From: Acidipila sp.
GTDB taxonomy: Bacteria; Acidobacteriota; Terriglobia; Acidiferrales; UBA7541
Length of the DNA stretch: 40,379 nt
Direction: 5' to 3'
Assembly (NCBI GenBank): GCA_010365215.1
Contig: JAAFGT010000034.1
Span: 1-40,379 of the forward strand
The notes beneath the pieces are model-generated. The model ran no database searches. It saw only the letters and a program-made list of their open reading frames with translations, and had not been told where the DNA came from. The position numbers and the translations under genes were made by a program. Every line of letters starts with the position of its first letter. Positions within the stretch are counted from its first letter, which is position 1. This document shows, in pieces, positions 32,429 through 40,379 of the stretch.

Positions 32429-32866
32429 ATGTTCAAGCTATCTAAACGAGCGGATTACGGGCTTATTGCGCTGCGCCACCTGGCGATCAACAACAACCAG
32501 GTCGCGGCGAGCGCTGGTGACATTGCTGAGCTGTATGGAATTTCCGCGCCGCTGATGGCCAAGGTGCTGCAGAAGCTGGCGCGGCAGGGCTTGCTGCGGG
32601 CGCGGCACGGGTCGAGTGGCGGGTACACGCTGGCCAAGGACCCTTCCGACATTACCGCGCTCGACGCCATCAGCGCCATTGAAGGGCCATTGATGATCAC
32701 CTCGTGCCGCACGCATCGCGGCGAGTGCGACCACGCGACGCAGTGCACGGTGCGGGAGCCGTTGCAACGCTTGAACGAGAGTGTGCTGCAGGTTTTGGGG
32801 ATGGTAACAATTTTGCAGATGACCGAGGAGCGAGCGAGCTCGAGCCTGGTGGAACTGCGCGCATAG
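32429..32866 (+). CDS. iscR: Rrf2-family Fe-S cluster regulator IscR
   Basis: Senses iron-sulfur cluster supply and represses its own operon when loaded with a [2Fe-2S] cluster. The 145-residue product has the Rrf2 winged helix (KLSKRADYGLIALRHLA, ISAPLMAKVLQKLARQGLLRARHGSSGGYTL) and three cysteines, C93, C100, C106, in SCRTHRGECDHATQC. Spacing C-x6-C-x5-C differs by one from the x5-x5 of E. coli IscR, and the His used there as fourth ligand is not at the same place, so cluster ligation may differ. Promoter and a matching palindrome lie just upstream. Shine-Dalgarno is weak. Confidence 0.9.
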   Translation: MFKLSKRADYGLIALRHLAINNNQVAASAGDIAELYGISAPLMAKVLQKLARQGLLRARHGSSGGYTLAKDPSDITALDAISAIEGPLMITSCRTHRGECDHATQCTVREPLQRLNESVLQVLGMVTILQMTEERASSSLVELRA

Positions 32867-32878
32867 GGGGAATTACCG

Positions 32879-34099
32879 ATGGCCGTCAAGCTTCCCATTT
32901 ATCTGGACAATCACGCGACTACACCCTGCGATCCGCGGGTGGTGCAGGCCATGCTGCCGTACTTCACCGAAGTGTTCGGCAATGCGGCCAGCCGCAATCA
33001 CGCGTTCGGATGGCAGGCCGAAGAGGGCGTGGAAAATGCGCGCGCGGCCATCGCCAAGCTGATCGGCGCTACGCCCAAGGAAATTATTTTTACCAGCGGC
33101 GCGACGGAGTCGAACAACCTGGCCATCAAGGGCGTGGCGGAAATGTACCGCGAGAAGGGCAACCACATTATTACCGAGGCCACCGAGCACAAGGCGGTGC
33201 TGGACACTTGCAAGCGCCTCGAAAAGTACGGCTACGAAGTGACCTACCTGCCTGTGCAGAAGGACGGGCGCATCGACCTGGATGACCTGCGCAAGGCGAT
33301 TACGCCGAAGACGATCCTGATTTCGATCATGTATGCCAACAACGAGATCGGCGTGATCCAGCCGGTTTCGGAAATTGGCGCGATCGCGCGCGAGAAGGGC
33401 GTCTTCTTCCACACCGATGGGGTGCAGGCCGCGGGCAAGATTCCCGTGGACGTACAGAAAGACAACATCGACATGATTTCTCTGACCGCGCACAAGATGT
33501 ATGGACCGAAGGGCGTAGGCGCGTTGTATGTTCGCCGGCGCAATCCGCGCGTGCAGCTTTCGGCGATTCTGGACGGCGGCGGCCACGAGCGGGGAATGCG
33601 CTCGGGCACGCTCAACGTGACCGGGATTGTGGGCTTCGGGAAGGCCAGCGAAATCTGCATGAACGAAATGCCGGTGGAGTCGGCGCGGCTGATGAAGCTG
33701 CGCGACCGCTTGAAGGACAACATTCTGAGCCAGCTCGATGAGGTGTACATCAACGGGTCGATGACGCACCGCCTGCCGCACAACATGAACATGAGCTTTG
33801 CGTTCGTGGAAGGCGAATCGATGCTCATGGGCATCAACGACATCGCCGTGTCGAGCGGCTCGGCGTGCACTTCGGCTACGCTCGAACCCAGCTACGTGCT
33901 GAAGGCGCTGGGCGTGGGCGAGGATCTGGCGCACACCTCGATCCGCTTCGGCATCGGGCGGTTCAATACCGAAGAGGAAATCGATTATGTTACCGGGCGC
34001 GTGGTGGAGACGGTGGTCCGCCTGCGCGAGCTGTCGCCGCTTTACGAAATGGCAAAAGAAGGAATGGATTTGAGCAAGATGCAGTGGAACACGCACTAG
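32879..34099 (+). CDS. iscS: Cysteine desulfurase IscS
   Basis: PLP enzyme that takes sulfur from cysteine as an enzyme persulfide and gives it to IscU. The 406-residue product has the catalytic His in ATEHKAV (104), the PLP lysine in [12 protein letters not shown] (206), and the mobile-loop cysteine in [14 protein letters not shown] (330). The longer loop and the [13 protein letters not shown] sequence are of the IscS rather than SufS class. AGGGGG precedes ATG 32879. Starts 12 bases after iscR. In other species this enzyme also serves tRNA thiolation and molybdenum cofactor; a MoaD-MoaE gene is in this window. Confidence 0.95.
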   Translation: MAVKLPIYLDNHATTPCDPRVVQAMLPYFTEVFGNAASRNHAFGWQAEEGVENARAAIAKLIGATPKEIIFTSGATESNNLAIKGVAEMYREKGNHIITEATEHKAVLDTCKRLEKYGYEVTYLPVQKDGRIDLDDLRKAITPKTILISIMYANNEIGVIQPVSEIGAIAREKGVFFHTDGVQAAGKIPVDVQKDNIDMISLTAHKMYGPKGVGALYVRRRNPRVQLSAILDGGGHERGMRSGTLNVTGIVGFGKASEICMNEMPVESARLMKLRDRLKDNILSQLDEVYINGSMTHRLPHNMNMSFAFVEGESMLMGINDIAVSSGSACTSATLEPSYVLKALGVGEDLAHTSIRFGIGRFNTEEEIDYVTGRVVETVVRLRELSPLYEMAKEGMDLSKMQWNTH

Positions 34100-34172
34100 A
34101 ACTGAATTTGCGGTGCAGAAGCTGGGCAGAAAAGCGATTTGACATTTTTAACGATTTAACACCGGAGGCAAC

Positions 34173-34601
34173 ATGGCGTACTCAGACAAAGTAGTGGAGC
34201 ACTACAACCACCCGCGCAACGTCGGCTCGCTCGACAAGAAAGATCCGAGCGTGGGCACCGGCCTGGTGGGCGCGCCGGAATGCGGCGACGTGATGAAGCT
34301 GCAGGTGAAGATCAACCCGCAGACCCAGGTGATCGAGGAAGCCAAGTTCAAGACGTTTGGCTGCGGATCGGCGATTGCCAGCTCATCGCTGGCCACCGAA
34401 TGGGTGAAGGGCAAGACCGTCGAGGAAGCGCTGAGCATCAAGAACACGGACATCGTGCGCGAGCTTTCGCTGCCGCCGGTGAAGATTCACTGCTCGGTGC
34501 TGGCGGAAGACGCCATCAAGGCGGCGATCAACGACTGGAAGAGCAAGCAGGCGGCGGGAGTTCCCGCGGCCGAGCCGACTACTGCGGCGGCCAAGCAGTA
34601 G
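34173..34601 (+). CDS. iscU: Fe-S cluster scaffold IscU
   Basis: Scaffold on which [2Fe-2S] clusters are built. The 142-residue product has PECGDV (C37, D39), FGCGSAIAS (C64), and VKIHCSV (H106, C107). LPPVK (100-104), the HscA recognition sequence, is intact and matches the chaperone genes downstream. GGAGG stands 4 bases before the ATG. The last 16 or so residues (AGVPAAEPTTAAAKQ) are an Ala/Pro/Thr tail beyond the E. coli protein length. Confidence 0.95.
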   Translation: MAYSDKVVEHYNHPRNVGSLDKKDPSVGTGLVGAPECGDVMKLQVKINPQTQVIEEAKFKTFGCGSAIASSSLATEWVKGKTVEEALSIKNTDIVRELSLPPVKIHCSVLAEDAIKAAINDWKSKQAAGVPAAEPTTAAAKQ

Positions 34602-34629
34602 GCTGGGCGGATTACGAGCGCAGGACGCT

Positions 34630-34959
34630 ATGATCCAGATCACTGAAAAGGCGGCACAGAAAATTCGCGACTTGCTGGTGAAGGACGGCGTCCCCGGCGA
34701 AACCGGGGGCCTGCGCGTGGGCGTGCAGGGCGGGGGATGCTCGGGACTTTCTTACGCCATGCGCCTGGAAATTAAGTCGCGCGAGCGGGACCAGGTCATC
34801 GAGGAAAATGGGGCGCGCTTGTTTGTTGATCCAAAAAGTTTTCTGTACTTGAACAACACCACCCTCGACTACCGCGAAGACCTGATGCGCCAGGGCTTTG
34901 TGTTCGAAAATCCCCTGGCCACGCGGTCTTGCGGCTGCGGCAGCTCTTTTACCGCGTAG
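34630..34959 (+). CDS. iscA: A-type Fe-S carrier IscA
   Basis: Carries Fe-S clusters or iron to target proteins. The 109-residue product has the three A-type cysteines: GGGCSGLSY (C37) and SCGCGSSF (C101, C103). Length and placement after iscU fit IscA; ErpA is very similar in sequence and cannot be ruled out. AGGA lies a few bases before the ATG. Confidence 0.93.
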   Translation: MIQITEKAAQKIRDLLVKDGVPGETGGLRVGVQGGGCSGLSYAMRLEIKSRERDQVIEENGARLFVDPKSFLYLNNTTLDYREDLMRQGFVFENPLATRSCGCGSSFTA

Positions 34960-35011
34960 CTTCCCTGCGGCTTCGCCGGCGGCACCCAGCAACCAATAAT
35001 TCCCTCTTGGA

Positions 35012-35719
35012 ATGAAAATGAATGTTACCCAGACTGCCGCCGGAACGTCTTGCTGGAGCTGTAATGCGGCCACCGGCGGCGGGCACTTCTGCGCGGCGTG
35101 CGGAAAAATCCAGCCGCTGCCGCGCGACGCGAATTATTTTCAGTTTTTTGGGCTACCGCGGAAGCTGGTGATCGAGGGCAGCGCGTTGGAGGCGAAATTT
35201 CACCAGCTCTCCTGGAAGCTGCACCCGGATAATTTTGTGCGCGCCGCGGAAGCCGAGAGGCAGCTATCGCTGGAGCGCTCGTCGCAATTGAACGATGCGT
35301 ACCGCGTGCTGCGCGACCCGGTGGCCTGCGTGGAATATCTTCTGGGGCTCGAGGGCATGCGCAAAGAGGGCGCGGCCAAGCAGCAGGCGCCGCCGGAGCT
35401 GCTGGAAGAGGTGTTCGAGCTGAATGAATCGCTGGATGAGCTGCGCGGCGCGCGGCAGTCAGCCGACCAGGTAGAGATCAACACCTTGCGGCCGCGGCTG
35501 CAGGAGGCGCAAAAGAATTTTGAGGGCAAGCTGCGCGAAGTGGACGCGGACCTGGCGGGCGCGGCGAGGGACTGGGACGCAGCCGTGGATCGCGGGACGA
35601 ATGGCAATGCCAGCAATGCGGAACGTGGCAAGCTGCTGGCGAGAATGAACGACATTCTGAATCGCCGGTCGTATATCCGGAATCTGGTCAGCAGCGTGGA
35701 ACAGGAATTGGCGGAATAG
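35012..35719 (+). CDS. hscB: HscB co-chaperone with N-terminal zinc site
   Basis: J-protein that brings IscU to HscA. The 235-residue product has a J-domain (NYFQFFGLPRKLVIEGSALE and on) with HPD at 71-73 (KLHPDNF) and the HscB C-terminal helical domain (LEEVFELNESLDEL). Ahead of the J-domain are CWSC (14-17) and CAAC (27-30), a tetracysteine zinc-ribbon absent from E. coli HscB but present in human HSC20. Shine-Dalgarno is weak; ATG 35018 is an alternative start. Longer than the 171 residues of E. coli HscB by the zinc domain and a C-terminal segment. Confidence 0.9.
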   Translation: MKMNVTQTAAGTSCWSCNAATGGGHFCAACGKIQPLPRDANYFQFFGLPRKLVIEGSALEAKFHQLSWKLHPDNFVRAAEAERQLSLERSSQLNDAYRVLRDPVACVEYLLGLEGMRKEGAAKQQAPPELLEEVFELNESLDELRGARQSADQVEINTLRPRLQEAQKNFEGKLREVDADLAGAARDWDAAVDRGTNGNASNAERGKLLARMNDILNRRSYIRNLVSSVEQELAE

Positions 35720-35803
35720 CGGCACTTGCATTAACGCGCCTGGTTTGGGGCAGCGCGTAATAGCTTCTGAAAAAAAATAGTTCAAGCGAGAAGAACGAGC
35801 GAT

Positions 35804-37645
35804 ATGGGACGCACAGTTGGAATCGACCTGGGCACGACCTACAGCCTGGTGGCTTACGTAGACCCGGCTACGCAGCAGCCGCAGTGCATTGTGGGGCCGC
35901 ATGGCAGCGCGCTGTGCCCTTCGGTGGTGAGCCTCGATGCGGACGGCAAAATCGTGGTGGGCGAGCCGGCGCGGCGGCGGCTGCTGACCCAGCCGGAGCG
36001 CACGATTTATTCCGTGAAGCGGCTGATGGGCCGCGGCGTGGAAGATGTGCAGGAGGAATTGCACTTCTTCCCATTCCGCATCGATTCGGGGAGTGAAAGC
36101 GTCATCCGCGTGCGGCTGGGCGAGCGCGTTTTTACTCCGCCGGAAATTTCGGCGTTCATCCTGCGCGAGCTACGCAGCTGGGCAGAGAATTTTTTTGGCG
36201 ATACGGTGGATCGCGCGGTGATTACCGTGCCGGCTTATTTCAACGACGCGCAGCGGCAAGCTACGCGCGACGCGGGGCGGCTGGCGGGGCTGGAAGTCTT
36301 GCGGCTGGTGAACGAGCCGACCGCCGCAGCACTGGCCTACGGGTTACACCGGCAGCAACGCGGGCTGGTGGCGGTCTACGACTTCGGCGGCGGCACGTTC
36401 GACATTTCCGTGTTGAAGCTGATCACCACGGGCGATGGCGATATTTACCAGGTGCTTTCCACCAACGGCGACACGCATTTGGGCGGCGACGACATTGATA
36501 ACGCGCTGGGCGAGCTGGCGCGGCGCGAAATTCGCGAGCGTCTGGGGCTGGAAATTGACGCGCACTCCGAATCCGCGCAGGAGCTGCGCAAGGCGCTAAT
36601 CGCCGTGAAGCACGAGCTCTCTTCCGCGGACTCCGCGCTGGTGCGCGTGCTGCTGCCCGGGGGCCAGGGATATCAGCGCGAGCTTACGCTTGCGGAATTT
36701 GAAGAGCTGGCGCGGCCGATCATCGAGCGCACTATGGGCCCGGTGAAGCAGGCGCTGGCGGAAGCGCACCAGAAACCCGAGGCCATCGAAGAGGTGGTGC
36801 TGGTGGGCGGGTCGACGCGCATCCCGCTGGTGCGGCGGCGCGTGCAGGAATTTTTCGGCCGCGTGCCGCACGCGGAGCTCAATCCGGATGAAGTGGTGGC
36901 GCTGGGCGCAGCGGTGCAGGCGGATATACTGGAGAGCGGCGTGCGCAACATGCTGCTGCTGGACGTGACGCCGCTTTCGCTGGGCATCGAGACCATGGGC
37001 GGCGTGGTGGCGCAGATCATTCCGCGCAACTCGACGATTCCGGCGAGCGCGCAGGAGCTTTTTACCACTGGCGTCGACAATCAGACGGCTATTGATTTGC
37101 ATGTGCTGCAAGGCGAACGCGAGATGGCCAAGGACTGCCGTTCGCTGGCACGGTTCCAGCTGCGCGTGCCGCCGGTGCCGGCGGGGATGGCGCGCGTGGA
37201 AGTGAAATTCCTGATCGACGCCAGCGGCATTCTGCAGGTTCATGCGCGCGACCTGCTTTCGGGCGACGAGCGCACCGTGGAGGTGCAGCCCAGCTACGGG
37301 CTGACCGACGCGGAAGTGGAAAAAATGCTCGAGGATTCCATTGAATATGCGGAGCAGGATTTCGCGCAGCGGCAATTGATTGAGGCGCGCAATGAGGGCG
37401 ATAGCATTTTGCTGGCCACGGGGAAGGCGCTTGCGGGGGCCGCTGCGGGGCAGCTCGAGGCTGGCGAGCGCAGCGCGCTGAATGCGGACATGGCGGCATT
37501 GCGCAAAGCGATGGATGGAGAAGATTACAAATTGATTCGCGAGCGCATCGATGCGCTCAACCAGAGTACGCAGCATCTGGCGGAGCTGGTGATGAATGAG
37601 GTGCTGCACGAAGCGGTGGAAGGAAAGCGCGTCAGCGAAGTGTAG
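35804..37645 (+). CDS. hscA: Hsp70-type chaperone HscA
   Basis: ATP-driven chaperone that helps release the cluster from IscU. The 613-residue product has the Hsp70 ATPase: [56 protein letters not shown] and [14 protein letters not shown]. The substrate domain follows ([17 protein letters not shown]). It is shorter than DnaK in the C-terminal lid and lacks the DnaK acidic tail, as HscA does. Place after hscB supports HscA over DnaK. Its last codons and stop are in a 13-nt tandem repeat. Confidence 0.94.
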   Translation: MGRTVGIDLGTTYSLVAYVDPATQQPQCIVGPHGSALCPSVVSLDADGKIVVGEPARRRLLTQPERTIYSVKRLMGRGVEDVQEELHFFPFRIDSGSESVIRVRLGERVFTPPEISAFILRELRSWAENFFGDTVDRAVITVPAYFNDAQRQATRDAGRLAGLEVLRLVNEPTAAALAYGLHRQQRGLVAVYDFGGGTFDISVLKLITTGDGDIYQVLSTNGDTHLGGDDIDNALGELARREIRERLGLEIDAHSESAQELRKALIAVKHELSSADSALVRVLLPGGQGYQRELTLAEFEELARPIIERTMGPVKQALAEAHQKPEAIEEVVLVGGSTRIPLVRRRVQEFFGRVPHAELNPDEVVALGAAVQADILESGVRNMLLLDVTPLSLGIETMGGVVAQIIPRNSTIPASAQELFTTGVDNQTAIDLHVLQGEREMAKDCRSLARFQLRVPPVPAGMARVEVKFLIDASGILQVHARDLLSGDERTVEVQPSYGLTDAEVEKMLEDSIEYAEQDFAQRQLIEARNEGDSILLATGKALAGAAAGQLEAGERSALNADMAALRKAMDGEDYKLIRERIDALNQSTQHLAELVMNEVLHEAVEGKRVSEV

Positions 37646-37671
37646 TAGCGAGGTGTAGTAGCGAAGTGTAG
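37633..37671. repeat. 13-nt tandem repeat at the hscA stop
   Basis: Three units, CAGCGAAGTGTAG, TAGCGAGGTGTAG and TAGCGAAGTGTAG, at 37633, 37646 and 37659, each with TAG. The first holds the hscA stop. Confidence 0.75.
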
Positions 37672-37702
37672 TGTTTCAGGCAGTTCCAGAGAGGTAGCGA
37701 CG

Positions 37703-38116
37703 ATGGGCGGCAAGAATCCGTACATCCAGGAAACGCCGTACAAGCCGGCGACGAAGAAATATAAAGTTACGTTTCATGTGGATGGTGAGACCAAAGAAGT
37801 GGAAGTGGATCCGGCGCAGGTGCCTTACGGGCACGACGGGCTGCCCGGCAGCATTCTTGACGTGGCGCTGGGCGCGGGCATTGGACTGGATCACGCCTGC
37901 GGCGGCGTGAATGCGTGCTCGACCTGCCATGTGATTGTGGAGAAAGGCAGCGAATCGTGCAACGAAGCGACCGACGACGAGTTTGATGAGCTGGATGAGG
38001 CGCCGGGGATTACTCCGAAGTCGCGCCTGGGCTGCCAGTGCGTGCCGGATGGGACGGCGGACATTGTGATTGAAGTGCCGTCGTGGAATAAGAATTACGC
38101 GAAAGAGCATCATTAG
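37703..38116 (+). CDS. fdx: [2Fe-2S] ferredoxin of the ISC system
   Basis: Supplies electrons to cluster assembly on IscU. The 137-residue product has an adrenodoxin-type ligand set: HACGGVNACSTCHV (C66, C72, C75) and LGCQCVPDG (C111; C113 spare). It is acidic between ligands (DDEFDELDEAPG). Family Fdx is about 110 residues; an N-terminal segment (YIQETPYKPATKKYK) is extra. It lies 57 bases after hscA across the tandem repeat. Confidence 0.94.
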   Translation: MGGKNPYIQETPYKPATKKYKVTFHVDGETKEVEVDPAQVPYGHDGLPGSILDVALGAGIGLDHACGGVNACSTCHVIVEKGSESCNEATDDEFDELDEAPGITPKSRLGCQCVPDGTADIVIEVPSWNKNYAKEHH

Positions 38117-38125
38117 AAGGCCGGG

Positions 38126-38347
38126 GTGATCATGCCGGGAACATTTGATTGGGATAATGCGGAGGAGATTGGGATTCGGCTGGCGGAAAAATTTCCGGCG
38201 GTAAATCCGCTCGAGGTGCGCTTCACCGACCTGCACAAATGGGTAACCGAGCTGGAAGGTTTTTCCGGCGACGCCAAAGCCTCGAATGAAGGGAAACTGG
38301 AAGCGATCCAGATGGCCTGGCACGAGGAGTATCAGGACCAGCTTTAG
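38126..38347 (+). CDS. iscX: IscX (Fe-S assembly, IscS-binding protein)
   Basis: Small acidic protein that binds IscS and modulates its rate, probably in an iron-dependent manner. The 73-residue product has FDWDNAEEIGIRLAEKFP, the conserved IscX start, and LHKWVTELEGF. Start is GTG 38126 with AGAAGG five bases upstream; ATG 38132 also possible. Last gene of the operon. No intrinsic terminator is clear before the tRNA. Confidence 0.92.
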   Translation: MIMPGTFDWDNAEEIGIRLAEKFPAVNPLEVRFTDLHKWVTELEGFSGDAKASNEGKLEAIQMAWHEEYQDQL

Positions 38348-38426
38348 GATTTCCGCTTAGTTGTCAAAGCAGCAAAACTCTTCTACTCTACTCATCGTCC
38401 GCGTTTGACTGTGTTTCCTCAGGCGT

Positions 38427-38501
38427 GGCGCCATGGTGCAACGGTTAGCACATCGCCCTTTCAAGGCGGTAATGCGGGTTCGATTCCCGCTGGCGCTACC
38501 A
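38427..38501 (+). tRNA. tRNA-Glu (TTC)
   Basis: Acceptor GGCGCCA pairs with TGGCGCT; D-stem GTGC/GCAC; anticodon stem TCGCC/GGCGG with loop CTTTCAA (anticodon TTC); T-stem GCGGG/CCCGC with TTCGATT loop; encoded CCA. A 75-base, canonical structure. Confidence 0.96.
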
Positions 38502-38702
38502 AATCCTCTTTTCCCGCTTGCTTCGGATTTAAGAGATTGAAAAGCTTTCCTGCGTTTCAAGGCTAGCGTTACCCACGTGTCGGTCGGTGGAGACGCGTGT
38601 GTAGATGACCGCAGACAAATTTATAACTCATCAACTTACGAAACTTGTTCAACCATATAATCGGATTTGATTGCATAGACTACTGCCTGAGGGCCGGAGA
38701 GC

Positions 38703-39338
38703 ATGACGATGGAGAATCTCGCTCCTAGAGAAGTTTACGACGTTGATGAGAGCGGATACCGAGAGCGGCTCGGCTTGGTGACAGGCATCTTCTTTGGTCT
38801 CTTCATGGGAATCGCGTGTTACTTTCTTACGCCTTCATTAATTGTACTTGGCTGGCGCGTCTTGCTCAGCATCGGGGCAGGAGTTTTTGCTGGAATCGCC
38901 TTTGGGAAGGGCTTTCCCAATCGATTTCGCAAGAAAATGTCTTCAATAATTGACCGCCTGCATGCTGGTGACACCGATATAGACGTCCCACCGCCGCCAG
39001 AAAAGGAGCTGCAATTTCGTTTGCCTTGTAGCTGGAAGCGCAGCGAGAATTTTTCTGTTGGCGGAGTTCTCTATATCGGCCCACTGGGGCTCTTATTCGT
39101 GCCTCACAAGATGAATCTTCCGCGGGACCGTTCTGTTCTTGAGATGGGTCCCAACAAAAGTCTTGAATTGTCTCTGACGGCTCAGACATTGACTGGCTTT
39201 TTAAAGATGCTGGTTCCTCGTCCCACACCACTGCTTCAGGTTAGTTGGCCAGAAGGAAGCGCGCAGTTCATAGTCCCCGCCCCGAATCAGGTGTTCGAGC
39301 TCATACGTGGACGGGTGCGAGAATTAAGTCCTGATTAA
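38703..39338 (+). CDS. Hypothetical membrane protein with C-terminal GRAM/PH-like region
   Basis: I do not recognise the family. The 211-residue product has two adjacent membrane helices at about 22-43 and 47-67 (LGLVTGIFFGLFMGIACYFL, LLSIGAGVFAGIAFG) as a hairpin. A cytoplasmic domain follows, with LPCSWKRSENFSVGGVLYI and LGLLFVPHKMNLPRDRS, a pattern like a GRAM/PH fold. GGAGAG stands before ATG 38703. GC is lower than in the flanks, and it sits alone downstream of a tRNA gene, so acquisition is possible. Bases 38502-38702 hold nothing clear. Confidence 0.65.
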   Translation: MTMENLAPREVYDVDESGYRERLGLVTGIFFGLFMGIACYFLTPSLIVLGWRVLLSIGAGVFAGIAFGKGFPNRFRKKMSSIIDRLHAGDTDIDVPPPPEKELQFRLPCSWKRSENFSVGGVLYIGPLGLLFVPHKMNLPRDRSVLEMGPNKSLELSLTAQTLTGFLKMLVPRPTPLLQVSWPEGSAQFIVPAPNQVFELIRGRVRELSPD

Positions 39339-39454
39339 CGCTGCGGGCTTAACCGGTCGTTGCAACACCAAACCACAGGTCGTTCTTCTGCCCGGCCGAT
39401 AGCCCAAGCCGTTTCCCAGGTCTCGTAAACACCCAAGAAAATCCATATCAGCGA

Positions 39455-40379
39455 TCAGCGCGACGGTGGGGCGACGCGGAGATATTGATCGAACCAGCGG
39501 ACCATGTCGCCCAGGAAATCCGGGCCGTCTTTTACGAACATCTGGTAGTGCGTGCCGCCGGGGATGCGCACCAGCTTTTGCGGGACGCCGGCTTTTTGGA
39601 GCGCTGCGGCCAGGCGCTCGGCCTGATCGATTTCGACCAGCGTGTCAGCGGTGCCGTGAAAGAGCATTTCCGGGGCGCTTTTTTCGGTGACGTGAAAGAG
39701 CGGGGAAGCTTCGCGATATTTTTTGTAGGATTCGGTGGTGGGAAGGTCGTCGGCGAACGTCGGCATGCCCAGAAACGTGGAGGAATATTCCGCGCCCATG
39801 GGCGAGCGCGGATTGGTGAGGTCGGAGGGCGTGCCTCCGGCGACCAGGCACTGCAGCTTGGCGCTTTCGCGGTTTACCGGGTCGGGATCGTCGGGATCGC
39901 CTTTGCCATCGAGCGAGCCCAGCAGGGTGACCAGGTGCGCGCCGGAAGAATAGCCCACGCCGCCGAGACGAGCGGCGTCCGCGCCATAGATTCTGGAGTT
40001 GTGGCGAATGAAGCGCACGGCGCGCTGGGCATCTTCGACGGCGGCGGGATAGCGAAACCGCGGTGCGGCGCGGTGATTGATGACGAACACTACGTAGCCG
40101 GCCTTGAGCAGCGGCGGCACGAAAAGCAGCACCTGATGGGTCTCGTTTTTCAGAGGAACGGCGCTGTAGGTGGTGGGCGCGAGCCAGCCGGAGCCGGGAA
40201 TCAGAATTATGCCGTAGCCGTTGGGCTGTCGCGGATGATAGACGTCCATTAGCAGCGCCAGGCCGGAATACATGCCGTAGATCTGATTGGAATCAACGCG
40301 CGCGGGCGAGTCGGCGCCGGAAGCGGTGGTCTTTTCCTGCGCGGCGAGGGGCGGCGCGGCGAGGGGCGGTGCGGCGGGC
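39455..40379 (-). CDS. Alpha/beta hydrolase (BD-FAE/esterase-like), N-terminus beyond the window
   Basis: A secreted-type esterase or peptidase-fold hydrolase; substrate unknown. The frame is open from the stop at 39455 to the window edge: 35 codons precede the ATG at 40273 (ending TTASGADSPARVDSNQIYGM), so the true start lies outside. Motifs: GIILIPGSGW (oxyanion region), GGVGYSSGAH (nucleophile Ser in GxSxG), FHGTADTLVEIDQA (Asp) and IPGGTHYQMF (His). The N-terminal segment, rich in Ala-Pro-Pro-Leu-Ala repeats, suggests a signal peptide end or linker. Confidence 0.85.
   Translation of the reverse strand, partial: PAAPPLAAPPLAAQEKTTASGADSPARVDSNQIYGMYSGLALLMDVYHPRQPNGYGIILIPGSGWLAPTTYSAVPLKNETHQVLLFVPPLLKAGYVVFVINHRAAPRFRYPAAVEDAQRAVRFIRHNSRIYGADAARLGGVGYSSGAHLVTLLGSLDGKGDPDDPDPVNRESAKLQCLVAGGTPSDLTNPRSPMGAEYSSTFLGMPTFADDLPTTESYKKYREASPLFHVTEKSAPEMLFHGTADTLVEIDQAERLAAALQKAGVPQKLVRIPGGTHYQMFVKDGPDFLGDMVRWFDQYLRVAPPSR
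40341..40379. repeat. 15-nt tandem repeat at the hydrolase N-terminus
   Basis: Two 15-base units differing at one base (40341-40355, 40356-40370) and part of a third cut by the window end. On the minus strand they encode repeated APPLA. Confidence 0.6.

Noticed and set aside
32873-34096. Long minus-strand open frame across iscS (407 codons)
   Set aside because: It is a high-GC antisense shadow: the plus-strand product has every IscS motif, and the antisense protein is His/Arg-rich with no known domain. Similar antisense frames over hscA, manA, deoA and the kinase are rejected for the same reason.
38357-38560. Minus-strand 67-codon frame
   Set aside because: It is the antisense of the tRNA-Glu gene (a common false ORF).

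Overview
The window looks like a chromosomal segment from an Acidobacteriota-type bacterium, probably the Terriglobia/Acidobacteriales group. This is inferred from gene content: a VWFA protein of the acidobacterial type, a serine/threonine kinase fused to TPR repeats, small zinc-knuckle proteins of a kind I associate with this phylum, and high GC. No ribosomal RNA or other marker allows a firm assignment. Most of the window is densely packed housekeeping DNA. One less orderly accessory stretch lies at about 20.1-24.0 kb.

Left part (1-18.9 kb). A GAF-GGDEF diguanylate cyclase faces away from a RodZ-like gene and a helical-repeat gene; the latter seems to start at an ATC codon coupled to rodZ. 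A large kinase-TPR gene follows. Next is a minus-strand nucleoside salvage cluster read as pyrimidine-nucleoside phosphorylase, CNT transporter, purine-nucleoside phosphorylase, cytidine deaminase and an exported amidohydrolase/deaminase. Then come a secreted FecR-like protein with a clear sigma-70-type promoter, a TIGR01777 epimerase and a GT28-type glycosyltransferase. A plus-strand trio with ATGA overlaps follows: a MoaD-MoaE fusion, a secreted VWFA protein and an inositol-monophosphatase-family enzyme.

Middle (19-24 kb). A Tat-exported metallo-beta-lactamase-fold hydrolase is followed by a patchy region. It holds small zinc-binding and membrane proteins, an ORF cut short where a dispersed repeat begins, an orphan 161-residue protein, a cytosolic ankyrin-repeat protein, a remnant of a REP-associated tyrosine transposase next to a strong palindrome, and several direct and inverted repeats.

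Right part (24-40 kb). A minus-strand block reads coaD, aspartate aminotransferase, manA, manC, phosphohexomutase, PhzF-like, VanZ-like. It contains the three enzymes needed to go from fructose-6-phosphate to GDP-mannose. On the plus strand is a complete ISC iron-sulfur assembly operon: iscR-iscS-iscU-iscA-hscB-hscA-fdx-iscX. Upstream of iscR are a TTGACA-N17-TAGTAT promoter, a perfect 8-bp inverted repeat just after the -10 box, and a weaker related site about 98 bp upstream: the layout expected of IscR autoregulation. A tRNA-Glu(TTC), a membrane protein of unknown role and an alpha/beta hydrolase running off the right edge complete the window.

A recurring theme is short (13-17 nt) tandem duplications, in coding sequence or at gene junctions (25.6, 28.2, 37.6 and 40.35 kb), plus REP-like palindromes. 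I did not find a convincing new multi-gene system. The best leads are the ISC control region, the MoaD-MoaE fusion with a buried Gly-Gly, the ATC start, and the repeat/RAYT debris.
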